The notes under the pieces: generated by a model
What the model was told of the DNA's origin: nothing
The model's database searches: none
What the model saw: the letters and a program-made list of their open reading frames with translations, nothing else
Shown: positions 8,791 through 17,506 of the stretch, piece by piece
How the letters are laid out: every line of letters starts with the position of its first letter
Position numbering within the stretch: position 1 is the stretch's first letter
Assembly (NCBI GenBank): GCA_963762075.1
Contig: CAVXJC010000001.1
Location: forward strand, 248,001 to 312,000
Reading direction: 5' to 3'
Length of the DNA stretch: 64,000 nucleotides
From: JAOUEA01 sp963762075
GTDB taxonomy: Bacteria; Actinomycetota; UBA4738; HRBIN12
Made by a program: the position numbers and the translations under genes

Positions 8791-10953
8791 TCAGTCGAGC
8801 AGGGCGTCGAACGCCCTCATCGTGTCGGTCAACCGCTCCGCCAGCGTCTTCGCGAGCCATCGGTGCAGCGCCGCGGCCAGTTCCGGCTCCTCCGTCTCCA
8901 GCCGCTCGATCGAGGCCCGGCTGAGCCGCAGGACCACGCTCGGCGTCTCGGCCACCACGTCGGCCGTTCGCGGCACACCCGTGTACAAGGCGATCTCCCC
9001 GACCACCACCCCCGGGCGCACCGCACGAAGGCGCAGGCGCGTGCCCTCGGGCGTCACGATCTCGACGCTCAGCCGGCCCGATTCCAGCACGAACACATCA
9101 TCGGGCGGATCGTCTTGGCGGATCAGCGTGGTCCCTTCGGTGAGCGGCATGCGCTCGAGGTAGGTCCACAGATGCGGTGGCAGGCCGGCGAGCGCCTCGC
9201 TCGCCCCGTCACTGGACACCGCCGGCGCGGCGCTCTCGAGCAGGCCGTCCTCACACCGTTGCAGGCCTCGATCCAGGTCTGGCTCGAAAGCAACCACCCC
9301 ATCGAGCGCGACGATGCCACCGCGCCCGAGCTGTTGCATCACCGGATCCGACGCATCGGTGAACACGAGCTCGATGCCGTTCGCCTCGGCGAGCTGTACC
9401 ACCTTGCGCAAGGACATCACCGCCGAGGAATCCACACCGGACACGCGCCGTAGGTCGACGAGCAGGAATCGCAGCTCCGTACCTTCCACCCGCTTGCGGA
9501 TGCGTTCGAGGAGTCCGCTCGCCGTCCCGAAGAACACGAACCCGTGCAGGCGCAGGATCTGCACCCGTTCGCCCAGCGATCGCAGCGCCTCGCGCTCGCC
9601 GAGCGGACGGTCGACGTTGCTGTGGTACGTCTCGCCGAACTCCACATCGCTGACCTGCTCGACGCGGCTGTACTTGACGGCGAACAGCGCGACCGCCAGC
9701 ACCAGGCCGACCGCGACCCCGGGCAACAGGCCCCGTGTCACGACCGTCGCGAGGATCGCGAGCACGACGATGTACTCGCTCGTCGGCAGAGATCGTCGCT
9801 TGTCCCACGCCCATTCGACGATGAACGCGAGCCCGACGAAGACCAACACGCCGCCCACGATCACCCGCGGGATCAGCTCGATGACCGCCGCGCCGAACAC
9901 GACGGCTGCGAGAGGAACGAGCGCTGCCACGAGCCCCGCCGCTCTCGCGTCGACCCCCATCTGCCTGCCGAGCGCGCTCAAGCTGAGGGCGTGGTAGCCG
10001 GGGATGCCGCCGAAGGCGCTCGAGACGACGTTCACGATGCCGGCGTCGCGAAGCTCGCGGTTCGAGTCGAGATCGGTGTGCAGGACCAGCTCGATGCCGC
10101 TCACGTTGAACAGCGCCGCGATCACGGCAACGAAGATCGTGGTGGCGATGCCCGCGACCTGTCCGATGATCGCCGACCAGTCCGCGCCGGTGAGGGCGTC
10201 GGGCACCGTCGAAAGCTCCCACAGCTGGCCCGAGGGGAAGGGTCCGAGCAGCCAGAGCGCATCCTTCGCCTCGTCGAGCGAGGAGCCCGTGAGGGGTATC
10301 GCGATCGCGAACACGGCGAGCCCGATCGCGATGATCGCCGGGATCACGAGTGGCCGGTTCACCACTCGGGTCGCGACGAGCAGCACGATGCCGAAGACGA
10401 GCGCCGGGATCCAACGCAGCAACTCGTCGTGACGTGTCAGGTCGCCGATCGTGCGCATGTACGGTTGGATGCTCGCCGCGACGCCGATGCCACCCTTGAA
10501 GAGCAGCCAGCCGGTTCCTGCGAGGAAGCCGCCCACGACCGGGTACGGCACGAACCGCACCAGGTTGCCGAGCCGGAACACCCCGAGCAACGCGAACGTG
10601 ATGCCGGTCAACAACGTCACGATCATGGTCGCGGCGACGACGGTGAGGAAGGCGCGGTCGAGGCTGCCGAAGGCGTCGAGGGCCGTGGTCGTGGCGACGA
10701 GCGCGAGCACCGCCGCGGCCGCGTCTTGCACGCTGCCGACCACGCCGCGCGTCCCTGCCCGCAAGGCAAGGATCGCGAGCGTGATCGTGGCGGCGACCAG
10801 ATACATACCGATGCCGTTGGGCAAGAAGTACGAGAGGTAGCCACCGAACACGAGTGCGGCGAACGAGATCGCCAAGACGACCTCGACGGCGCCGATCACC
10901 GTGCCGGCGGCGAATGCGGCCAGAAAACCCACCGATCGTCGTTCCTCGGACAC
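8791..10953 (-). CDS. SulP/SLC26 anion transporter with STAS and cyclic-nucleotide-binding domains
   Basis: A protein of 720 residues. Residues 1-430 form a multi-span membrane domain of SulP type (IPGYHALSLSALGRQMG and the PYPVVGGFLAGTG region). A STAS domain follows at roughly 455-560 (LRLHGFVFFGTA, LLVDLRRVSGVDSSAV), and a C-terminal cyclic-nucleotide-binding fold at about 595-700 (PPDDVFVLESGRLSV, GVVVGEIALYTGVPRTADV). SulP proteins carry sulfate, bicarbonate or other anions across the inner membrane. The fused effector domain suggests gating by cAMP or another ligand. The order SulP-STAS-CNB occurs in known bacterial relatives. Confidence 0.88.
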   Translation of the reverse strand: MSEERRSVGFLAAFAAGTVIGAVEVVLAISFAALVFGGYLSYFLPNGIGMYLVAATITLAILALRAGTRGVVGSVQDAAAAVLALVATTTALDAFGSLDRAFLTVVAATMIVTLLTGITFALLGVFRLGNLVRFVPYPVVGGFLAGTGWLLFKGGIGVAASIQPYMRTIGDLTRHDELLRWIPALVFGIVLLVATRVVNRPLVIPAIIAIGLAVFAIAIPLTGSSLDEAKDALWLLGPFPSGQLWELSTVPDALTGADWSAIIGQVAGIATTIFVAVIAALFNVSGIELVLHTDLDSNRELRDAGIVNVVSSAFGGIPGYHALSLSALGRQMGVDARAAGLVAALVPLAAVVFGAAVIELIPRVIVGGVLVFVGLAFIVEWAWDKRRSLPTSEYIVVLAILATVVTRGLLPGVAVGLVLAVALFAVKYSRVEQVSDVEFGETYHSNVDRPLGEREALRSLGERVQILRLHGFVFFGTASGLLERIRKRVEGTELRFLLVDLRRVSGVDSSAVMSLRKVVQLAEANGIELVFTDASDPVMQQLGRGGIVALDGVVAFEPDLDRGLQRCEDGLLESAAPAVSSDGASEALAGLPPHLWTYLERMPLTEGTTLIRQDDPPDDVFVLESGRLSVEIVTPEGTRLRLRAVRPGVVVGEIALYTGVPRTADVVAETPSVVLRLSRASIERLETEEPELAAALHRWLAKTLAERLTDTMRAFDALLD

Positions 10954-11122
10954 GATCCCCCCTGCGTGTGGAGCGCTGCGCGGGAACGACCCTACGCCGC
11001 ATCAGGCCGGTCCCGCCAGAGGGGGACGGGCAACTCGTGTGCCGTTCGTCCGTTCCACTGCGTGGCGGCTCGGTGCCATCGTCGGCCCAAGCGCGCCGCG
11101 TTCTGTCGGCCTATCCTTGGGC

Positions 11123-12253
11123 ATGTCCACTTCCGTGCTCGTGCTGGGTGCCGGGTTCGGGGGGCTGGAGCTGTCGACCCGACTGTCGGAAGGGCTCGGC
11201 GACCAGGTCGACGTCACGCTGATCGATCGTGCCGATGCCTTCGTGTTCGGCTTCTCGAAGCTCGACGTGATGTTCGGCGTGCAGGCGGCTGACGCGGTGC
11301 GCCTGCGCTTCGCCGACATCACCACCCCTCACGTGCGGTTCCGGCAGGAGACGGTCACGGCCATCGACCCGGCGACACGAAGGGTCACGACCGACCTCGA
11401 CACCTACGAGGCCGACATGGTGGTGGTGGCGCTCGGCGCCGACTACGACTTCGCCGCAACGCCGGGCCTGACCGAGGCCGGCAACGAGTTCTACTCCACG
11501 GCGGGAGCCGAGGTCGTTCGCGACAGGCTGCCCTCGTTCCGATCGGGCACCGCGATCGTCGGCGTCTGCGGCGCGCCGTTCAAATGTCCGCCGGCGCCGA
11601 GCGAGGCCGCGCTGCTCCTCGACGAGTACCTGCGTGAACGTGGCATCCGCGACGACGTCCGCATCCAGGTCGTGATGCCGTTCGGCACACCGATCCCGCC
11701 CTCGCCCGACACCTCCGAGGCGATCCTCGAGAGGTTCGTCGAGCTCGGCATCGAGTTCGTGCCGGATCACACGGTCGCCTCGCTCGACCCGGACACGCAC
11801 GAGGCGGTGCTCGACGACGGCACGCGGCTGCCCTACGACCTGTTCCTGGGCATCCCCGTACATCGGGCGCCGGCGGCGGTCGACGCCATGACCGAAGACG
11901 GGTGGATCCCGGTCGACCAGGGGTCGCTCGCGACGCGCTTCCAGGGCGTCTACGCGGTCGGCGACGTGACGAGCGTGGGCACACCGAAGGCCGGCGTCTT
12001 CGCCGAGGATGCGGCGCGCGTTGTGGCCGACCAGCTGATCGCGCGCGTTCGCGGGGAGGCCGAGCCTGGTGGCTACGACGGTGTCGGCGCGTGCTGGATC
12101 GAGTTCGGCGACCACCAAGTGGGTCGCGTCGACGTGGACTTCTTCTCGACGCCGGGACACCCCACCGGCACGTTCACCGCACCCTCGGCCTCGTTGGCCG
12201 CCGAGAAGGCCGAGTACGCGTCGAGCCGGCGCGCGCGTTGGTTCGGCAACTGA
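11123..12253 (+). CDS. FAD-dependent NAD(P)/quinone oxidoreductase, sulfide:quinone oxidoreductase-like
   Basis: I start it at the ATG at 11123 because the dinucleotide-binding motif LGAGFGGLE follows within 15 residues. The 376-residue protein has the second FAD motif VYAVGDVTS near residue 280 and a cysteine motif VCGAPFKCPPAPSE near 152-165 that is typical of the sulfide:quinone oxidoreductase/flavocytochrome c group. Whether the redox cysteines are sufficient for sulfide oxidation cannot be judged; an NADH dehydrogenase-like role is the alternative. A possible -10 (TATCCT, 11112-11117) is close to the start, so the message may be leaderless. Confidence 0.8.
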   Translation: MSTSVLVLGAGFGGLELSTRLSEGLGDQVDVTLIDRADAFVFGFSKLDVMFGVQAADAVRLRFADITTPHVRFRQETVTAIDPATRRVTTDLDTYEADMVVVALGADYDFAATPGLTEAGNEFYSTAGAEVVRDRLPSFRSGTAIVGVCGAPFKCPPAPSEAALLLDEYLRERGIRDDVRIQVVMPFGTPIPPSPDTSEAILERFVELGIEFVPDHTVASLDPDTHEAVLDDGTRLPYDLFLGIPVHRAPAAVDAMTEDGWIPVDQGSLATRFQGVYAVGDVTSVGTPKAGVFAEDAARVVADQLIARVRGEAEPGGYDGVGACWIEFGDHQVGRVDVDFFSTPGHPTGTFTAPSASLAAEKAEYASSRRARWFGN

Positions 12254-12571
12254 CCTCGAGGTGTTGCCGCAACGCTCCTTCTGCGCCACCATGTGCGGTA
12301 CGAGAGGAAGGAGGTGGTCCAGCTTGCATGAACAGCTCGAGACCCTCGAGGTGACTGGCTGCTGAGCCGTCCCTCGCGGGCCGGGGTCACCTCCCCGCCC
12401 GCATGCCGGGCGACCGGCAGAATCTCAACCAGCTCACCGACCTCGCGGGTTCCGGCTGGTCGACCGGACGAAACCTCGTCAGAGGCCGAAGTACTCGTGA
12501 GGCGATACGCATCTGAACGGGCCGGACCCCAGGGTCCGGCCCGTTCGCATCCGCGCGAAAGATGTCATCCT
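12254..12571. other. gap with a mini-ORF, a strong Shine-Dalgarno-like run and a terminator
   Basis: No conventional gene is present. A 24-codon frame (ATG 12291 to TGA 12365) contains AAGGAGGTGG inside it, followed by a TTG that could start a 13-residue peptide ending EVTGC. The remaining 150 bases are rich in short inverted repeats and end in the hairpin at 12515-12546. This may be the 3' end of the flavoprotein transcript, or a short leader or small RNA. I cannot assign a known RNA family. Confidence 0.3.
12515..12546. terminator. terminator-like 15-bp perfect hairpin
   Basis: The arms 12515-12529 and 12532-12546 are perfect reverse complements (core GGGCCGGACCC) with a minimal loop. No T-run follows. 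It sits downstream of the flavoprotein gene and just before the next small gene, so termination of the upstream transcript is the simplest role. Confidence 0.65.
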
Positions 12572-12886
12572 GTGACGGTGGGTGATACGGAGCGCAGCAG
12601 AGATGACGAACGACTCCTGGCGCGGGCCGAGGAGACCTTGACCGAGATCAAGGTGTCACAAGGACTGTCGGAGCGGCACCACGCGGTGCTGGCTGCGTTG
12701 CGGATCCGTCTGAGGGGCGAGGAAGGCAAGAGCCTCGACGAGCTCTTGGCCGCCGCCGAAGATCTCGAAGGTTCGGGCCTCGACGAGGCCGTGAAGCGAT
12801 CGCACGCCAAGCCTTCTCCGTCGATCGCCGAACTCATGTCGGAGGCCGAGAAGCCGAAGCGCTCGCTCGACGATCTGCTCGGTTAG
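12572..12886 (+). CDS. small hypothetical protein, mostly helical
   Basis: The frame is open upstream through the hairpin, so I choose the GTG at 12572 (GTG at 12578 is the alternative), giving 104 residues. The sequence is charged and helical (ERLLARAEETLTEIKV, SLDELLAAAEDLEGSGLDE) with no membrane segment or known motif. It ends in a repeat-like AEKPKRSLDDLLG. It lies 45 bases upstream of a TolB-like gene on the same strand and could be co-transcribed with it. I do not recognise the family. Confidence 0.5.
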   Translation: MTVGDTERSRDDERLLARAEETLTEIKVSQGLSERHHAVLAALRIRLRGEEGKSLDELLAAAEDLEGSGLDEAVKRSHAKPSPSIAELMSEAEKPKRSLDDLLG

Positions 12887-12931
12887 GACCTCAGGGAGCG
12901 GAAGGCCTACCATGAGCTCGGAGGGCGGCTG

Positions 12932-13834
12932 ATGGCCGAACGAGCGGGTAAGGCGACTGTCCTCGCGATCGTTGCGATCGTGGCCGCGATGCTGCTCGCG
13001 CAGCCTGCTTCCGCTTCGTCGAGGGTGGCCTTCTCGCGCCGGGGAGACATCTTCACCGTGAAGTCCGACGGGTCGGGTGTTCGGCGCATCGTGCACCGAC
13101 CAGCGGCGGAACTCATGCCGACGTGGTCGCCCGATCGCCAGCGACTCGCGTTCCTGTCGTGGAGTCGCCGGATCGTGATCGTCGATGCGGACGGCGCCGG
13201 CAGAAGGGTGCTCTACCGCCTTCCGCGCCGCTTCGAGGGGATCACGGGGCTGGCCTGGTCGCCCGACGGAACGCGCATCGCGTTCGCCATCGCGCGTGAG
13301 AAGGACGCCGACAACCCCCTCGGTCCGAAGGACTGCGGTCAGATCCGATGGATCTCGACGGCCGGTGGTGCGACGCACGTCGTGATCAACGGCGAACCCC
13401 ACATCACCGGCATCTCGTGGAGCCCCGACGGCCAGTGGGTCGCTGTCGGGTTCGAGCACCAGAACATGACGCGCGCCTGTGGCGACGACCGGCCCCTCGG
13501 CATCGCGCGCGTGCGCCTCGACGGGTCGGGTCTCCGAGGACTCGGCCCTGACCTCGCGACCAACCCGGACTGGTCACCCGATGGCCGCTGGATCGCCTAC
13601 CGCGACTGGCGGCGCACCTGCCACGTCTGCGGCGAGATCTGGGTCGTGCGCCCCGACGGCACCCGCGACCACGTGCTCACGCCGATGCCCGCGTCGGAAG
13701 GGGGCCTGCACCAGCCCCGATACTCGCCGAGCGGGAACCGTCTGATCGCACTCGGCGACGGCATCTGGTTGATCGACGGCGATGGCACGCTGCGCCGACG
13801 CATCGTGGCACACGCCACCTCGATCGACTGGTGA
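12932..13834 (+). CDS. secreted TolB-like (PD40) beta-propeller protein
   Basis: A 300-residue protein with a signal peptide (1-29, cleavage near ASASS) and WD40-like PD40 blades marked by repeated W(S)PDG motifs: TWSPDRQRLAF, AWSPDGTRIAF, SWSPDGQWVAV, DWSPDGRWIAY and YSPSGNRLI. GGAGGGCGG lies just before the ATG and gives a plausible ribosome site. TolB-like propellers usually mediate protein contacts; no enzyme function is implied. Two Cys residues in RRTCHVCG could form a disulfide outside the cell. Confidence 0.8.
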   Translation: MAERAGKATVLAIVAIVAAMLLAQPASASSRVAFSRRGDIFTVKSDGSGVRRIVHRPAAELMPTWSPDRQRLAFLSWSRRIVIVDADGAGRRVLYRLPRRFEGITGLAWSPDGTRIAFAIAREKDADNPLGPKDCGQIRWISTAGGATHVVINGEPHITGISWSPDGQWVAVGFEHQNMTRACGDDRPLGIARVRLDGSGLRGLGPDLATNPDWSPDGRWIAYRDWRRTCHVCGEIWVVRPDGTRDHVLTPMPASEGGLHQPRYSPSGNRLIALGDGIWLIDGDGTLRRRIVAHATSIDW

Positions 13835-13931
13835 GGTCGAGAGAGGTCTTCCGAGCCTCTGCATAAGTTGACGGACGGGTATCTCGGACGGATCGGGGTA
13901 AGGACCAGTCAACGACAGAGGGAGGAGAATC

Positions 13932-14390
13932 ATGGCAGAGATCACAGAGTCAGTTGATGTCGCAGTCCCCGTGCGGACCGCGTACAACCAATGGACACAG
14001 TTCGAAGATTTCCCCCGGTTCATGGATGGCGTGGAGAAGATCACCCAGACAGGCGATACCCACCTTCGCTGGGTCGCCGAGTTCGGCGGCAAGCGTGAGG
14101 AGTGGGACGCCGAGATCACCGAGCAGACCCCGGACCAGCGCGTCGCATGGGCCGCGAGGAGCGGGAAAGGCAACGCCGGCGTCGTGACGTTCCATCGTCT
14201 GAACGACGATGAGACGCGAGTGACGGTTCAGATGGACTGGCAGCCCGAAGGAGTCCTCGAGAACGTCGGTACGGCACTCGGGTTCGACGATCGCCAGGTG
14301 TCGAAGGACCTCGGTCGCTTCAAAGAGATGATCGAGACCCAGGGCCACGAGACCGGAGCGTGGCGAGGCGAAGTACAGCCCGAAGCGTGA
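13932..14390 (+). CDS. SRPBCC-family (polyketide cyclase/START-like) protein, copy 1
   Basis: A cytoplasmic protein of 152 residues with the helix-grip SRPBCC fold signature near the N terminus, followed by beta-strands such as DTHLRWVAEFGGKREEWDAEI. It shares the stretch YNQWTQFEDFPRFMDGVE with the paralogue at 55981-56460. GGAGGAGAATC gives a strong ribosome site. TTGACG at 13868 may be the -35 element. Proteins of this subgroup bind hydrophobic ligands or are stress-associated, but no ligand is known. A hairpin follows 44 bases after the stop. Confidence 0.85.
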   Translation: MAEITESVDVAVPVRTAYNQWTQFEDFPRFMDGVEKITQTGDTHLRWVAEFGGKREEWDAEITEQTPDQRVAWAARSGKGNAGVVTFHRLNDDETRVTVQMDWQPEGVLENVGTALGFDDRQVSKDLGRFKEMIETQGHETGAWRGEVQPEA

Positions 14391-14433
14391 TCGTGCTCGC
14401 CTTGGTACCAACCAGCAATATCGCTTGACTCAC

Positions 14434-14465
14434 GGAGCCCGGGCCCTCGATCGGGTCCGGGCTCC
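14434..14465 (+). terminator. terminator-like hairpin after SRPBCC gene
   Basis: The arms GGAGCCCGG and CCGGGCTCC pair, and the inner GCCC/GGGT extends the stem with one G-U pair around a TCGATC loop. It lies directly downstream of the SRPBCC gene. No T-tract is seen. Confidence 0.6.
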
Positions 14466-14644
14466 AGCGCGGTATGCCCTCGCGAGGTCACCTGCCGGTC
14501 AGGATGGGACGGCGACCGGTTTCGAGTCCCGGCGACCGACCACGACCGTGTGGCCTCAACCCCGATGGCTACCCGCTCGACGAAGCGTAGGAAAGGCGGA
14601 AGCGGGCGTTTCACAGGGACGAATGGTGGGAGGGACGGTGCGCG

Positions 14645-15085
14645 ATGCAGACGTTCCTGCCGTACCCGAGCTTCACCCGGAGCGCCCGCGCGCTCGACTC
14701 GAAGCGGCTCGGAAAGCAGCGGGTTGAAGCGTTGCAGATCTGCAACGCCATGCACCGCACGTCGGGCGGATGGATCAATCACCCGGTCACGCGCATGTGG
14801 CGTGGCTACGAACCTGCACTCGTTGCCTACGGTCAGGCCGTCACGCTCGAGTGGCTGCGACGAGGACACGCCGACTCAGTGTGGGACAAGCTGGTCGCCC
14901 ATCTTCACGACGAGCCTGCGCGATCACAGCGAGAGCTCGAAGACGCCGGTATGCTGCCGCCATGGCTCGGAAGGCGCGCGCTGCATCGCGCCTATCGGTC
15001 GGCCCTCGTACGAAAGGATCCGGCCCACTACAGGCCGATGTTTCCCGATGTCGAGGACGATCTCGAATACGTCTGGCCCGTATGA
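14645..15085 (+). CDS. MSMEG_6728-like protein (pyrimidine-dimer DNA glycosylase fold)
   Basis: A protein of 146 residues beginning MQTFLPYPSFTRSARALDSK, the hallmark of the MSMEG_6728 family, which is related to the T4 DenV/Pyr_excise pyrimidine dimer glycosylase fold. The conserved block RLGKQRVEALQI (residues 21-32) and the MHRTSGGWINHP segment are present. A DNA-repair role is inferred from the fold; glycosylase activity of this actinobacterial branch is not established as far as I know. The gene stands alone between a terminator and the kinase operon. Confidence 0.8.
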   Translation: MQTFLPYPSFTRSARALDSKRLGKQRVEALQICNAMHRTSGGWINHPVTRMWRGYEPALVAYGQAVTLEWLRRGHADSVWDKLVAHLHDEPARSQRELEDAGMLPPWLGRRALHRAYRSALVRKDPAHYRPMFPDVEDDLEYVWPV

Positions 15086-15126
15086 CCCAAAGGGCATCGA
15101 AGTCCGTGCACTTCACCCGCGCTGCC

Positions 15127-15169
15127 GGTATCGAACCGGTATGGCACCACACGCGTGAGTCGGTAGTGT
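15127..15169 (+). promoter_or_regulatory. putative operator and leaderless promoter of kinase-dehydrogenase operon
   Basis: GGTATCGAACCGGTAT (15127-15142) closely matches GGTATCGATACCGGTAT at 28707, with one base missing. A -10-like TAGTGT at 15164-15169 begins 13 bases before the GTG start at 15177, the same spacing as at the other island promoters, so the transcript may be leaderless. No good -35 is visible, which would fit regulation by an activator or a repressor site overlapping the promoter. Confidence 0.45.
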
Positions 15170-15176
15170 TCGACGT

Positions 15177-16508
15177 GTGGTGGGAAAGCACGTAGCGCTT
15201 GGCATCGACCAGGGCAGCAGCGGCGCCAGAGCCGTGGTGATGACATCGAACGGCGAGATACTGGGCTCAGGACACGTCCCATGCCGAGATCTCCGCCGCA
15301 CCTCGAAGGGCACGGATCACCACGCGAGTTCCTGGCTGAACGAGTCGTTCTCGGCGGCTCGATACGCATTGGAGGCCGCGGGTTGTACCGAAGTCGATGC
15401 CATCGGGGTCGGGGCGCTCGGCCCTGCTCCGGTGGTGATCGACGCCGAGCTCCGCCCGCTCGCGTCGTCGCCTCTGTTCCCGATCGAGCCTCTGCCGGCG
15501 TGGATCGATGCGTTGCCCGCCGGCGTCGCGTCACGAGCCGCGTGGGTCGTCGACGTCGCCGGATTCCTCGTCGGCACGCTCGTGGGACACCCCGTGATGG
15601 ATCGCATCACCGCCGCCGACCACGTCGTCGATGGGAAGCCGCCGACGATCCCTGTGCCTGACCCGGGCGAGCCCTTCGAGATCGCTGGCGAGCTCACCCC
15701 GGCGCTCGGGGAGCGACTCGGCGTGAGCCCAGGAGCGTCCGTGACCGTCGGCACGTACGACACGTTCGTCGACCTCGCTGGCATCGGGGCCACAGCGCCC
15801 GGTTCCGCGGCGATCCTTCTGGGAAGCACGGTCATCGTCGGCATCGTGCGTGAGGAGCCCGATGCGCCGGAGGGGTTGCGTTCGAGCCCTCACATCGGGC
15901 GAGGCTGGTTCGTTGGGGGCTGGACGTCCACTGCCGGACGAGCACTCAGCTGGGCGGCCTCACTCGCTGCCGAGGCCGATCGGGAACGCGTGGTATCGGA
16001 GGGACGCGGGATCAAGCCCGGCGGGGGCGGAGTGCTGGCGATTCCCCATCTCGACGGTGAGCGCGCCCCGGTGTGGGACCCATCTGCGCGTGGAGTCCTG
16101 CTCGGACTCACGACAAGCACCACCCTTGCCCAGATCTACCGAGGCATGCTCGACGGGGTCGTCCTCTCCACCGTTGACCTTGTCGAGCGACTCGAGCCAT
16201 TGCGAGCCGAGGGCTGGACCGTCGCCGGCGGCGGAGTTCGCGACGCCGCCTGGACCCAGGCGACCGCCGATGCGCTGGGAGAGCCGCTCACGGCGATCGA
16301 CATGCCCGACGCTGCAGCCGCTGCTCGTGCGGGGTTCGCCGCGATCGGAGAGCGGGTGCCGCCGCCGGTCGGGCGCACCGTCGAGCCCGATCCGAACGTT
16401 CGCGACCGATGGAAGGAGCTCGGGGTCGTGTACCGCGGGATGTACGAAGATCTCGCCGAACGGATGCATCGACTCGGGGCCATCGCGGATGACGGAGCAG
16501 GGGCGTGA
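15177..16508 (+). CDS. FGGY-family carbohydrate kinase
   Basis: The GTG start at 15177 gives 443 residues, slightly short for FGGY kinases (about 480-520). The N-terminal ATP-phosphate loop ALGIDQGSSGARAVV is at residues 6-20. VTVGTYDTFVDLAG near 198 and VAGGGVRDAAW near 345 (adenosine-binding GGG motif) complete the fold. It would phosphorylate a sugar, polyol or sugar acid in the cytoplasm. The dehydrogenase gene overlaps its 3' end by 4 bases (GTGA), so the two are translationally coupled. The substrate cannot be read from sequence. Confidence 0.85.
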   Translation: MVGKHVALGIDQGSSGARAVVMTSNGEILGSGHVPCRDLRRTSKGTDHHASSWLNESFSAARYALEAAGCTEVDAIGVGALGPAPVVIDAELRPLASSPLFPIEPLPAWIDALPAGVASRAAWVVDVAGFLVGTLVGHPVMDRITAADHVVDGKPPTIPVPDPGEPFEIAGELTPALGERLGVSPGASVTVGTYDTFVDLAGIGATAPGSAAILLGSTVIVGIVREEPDAPEGLRSSPHIGRGWFVGGWTSTAGRALSWAASLAAEADRERVVSEGRGIKPGGGGVLAIPHLDGERAPVWDPSARGVLLGLTTSTTLAQIYRGMLDGVVLSTVDLVERLEPLRAEGWTVAGGGVRDAAWTQATADALGEPLTAIDMPDAAAAARAGFAAIGERVPPPVGRTVEPDPNVRDRWKELGVVYRGMYEDLAERMHRLGAIADDGAGA

Positions 16509-17494
16509 GCATCACGACGATGCGGACGGCTCGCCTGCACGGCATCGAGGACTTGCGGATCGACATGCTCGACGTGCCGGTGCCAGCGGCCGGCGAGCTG
16601 CTCGTCCGGATCGAGGCCAACGGTGTCTGTTCCACCGACGCCCGCAAGTATCGGGTCGGCGTGAACGACGGCACGTATCCGTTCAACCCGGGGCACGAGT
16701 GGGTGGGTCGCGTGGAGGCGGTCGGCTCCGACGTGTCGGGATGGTCGGTCGATGACCGCGTGTACGGCGACACGTACGGCGGTTATGCCGAGCTCACGAC
16801 GATCCCCGTTGAGCCCGGGCCGTGGTCGTGCGGGCCGACACGGATCCCGGACGACATCCCAGTCGAGCGAGCGGTGTTCCTGGAACCGCTCGCCGACTGC
16901 CTTCATGCCGTGATCGACCAAGGCAGGGTCCAGGAAGGGCAGCGCGTCGTCGTCGTCGCTGCCGGCTCCATGGGGTTGCAGATGATCGCCGTGGCCTGCC
17001 GAGCCGGTGCGCGTGTCGTGGCGGTGGAACCGCAGGCCGAGCGGCGCGAGCTCGCTCGAGACTTCGGTGCCGCGGAAGCTCTGGATCCCGCGGCATGGGT
17101 CGGCGGACACGAAGGCCGAGGCGCCGACGTGGTGATCGTGTGCGCCGGAGACCCGGATCTCGTCGCGCCCGCGGTCGCCGCGTGTGCGACCGGCGGACGG
17201 GTCGTGCTCTTCGCCGGATTCGGCGACCGTCCGGTTGTCCCGGTCGACTTGAACGAGCTGCATTACCGTGAGATCGCACTCGTCGGCAGCGAGTGGATCG
17301 GATCGCCGCCGAACCAACGGCGGGAGCGCTACGACGACGCGGCGCGGCTCCTCACCTCTGGTGAGCTGCGGCTCGAGCAGCTCGTGACCGCCCGGTGCTC
17401 GTTCCAGGACCTGGAAGCGGCCCTGATCGGACGCTCGGCGTTCCGCGTGCTCAAGACCGTCTTCGTCGTGCACCAGGAGACGTCCTCATCGTGA
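16505..17494 (+). CDS. zinc-dependent MDR alcohol/polyol dehydrogenase lacking the structural-zinc lobe
   Basis: A protein of 329 residues. Catalytic zinc ligands are likely Cys42 (VCSTD) and His64-Glu65 (GHEW), with a further EPLADC element near residue 124. The Rossmann loop is VVVAAGSMGLQ near 145. The usual four-cysteine structural-zinc lobe after GDRV is missing: VDDRVYGDTYGGYAE passes straight into the next strand, as in some short sorbitol/threonine dehydrogenase-like MDRs. It probably oxidises a polyol or sugar to a ketone or lactone with NAD(P)+, acting with the FGGY kinase. Confidence 0.85.
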   Translation: MSITTMRTARLHGIEDLRIDMLDVPVPAAGELLVRIEANGVCSTDARKYRVGVNDGTYPFNPGHEWVGRVEAVGSDVSGWSVDDRVYGDTYGGYAELTTIPVEPGPWSCGPTRIPDDIPVERAVFLEPLADCLHAVIDQGRVQEGQRVVVVAAGSMGLQMIAVACRAGARVVAVEPQAERRELARDFGAAEALDPAAWVGGHEGRGADVVIVCAGDPDLVAPAVAACATGGRVVLFAGFGDRPVVPVDLNELHYREIALVGSEWIGSPPNQRRERYDDAARLLTSGELRLEQLVTARCSFQDLEAALIGRSAFRVLKTVFVVHQETSSS

Positions 17495-17506
17495 CCGCGC
17501 CGCTCG

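Noticed and set aside
9251..11002. Very long frames opposite or beside the SulP gene, rich in Arg, Ala and Gly
   Set aside because: Typical shadow frames of high-GC DNA; composition is not protein-like and the SulP homology explains the region.
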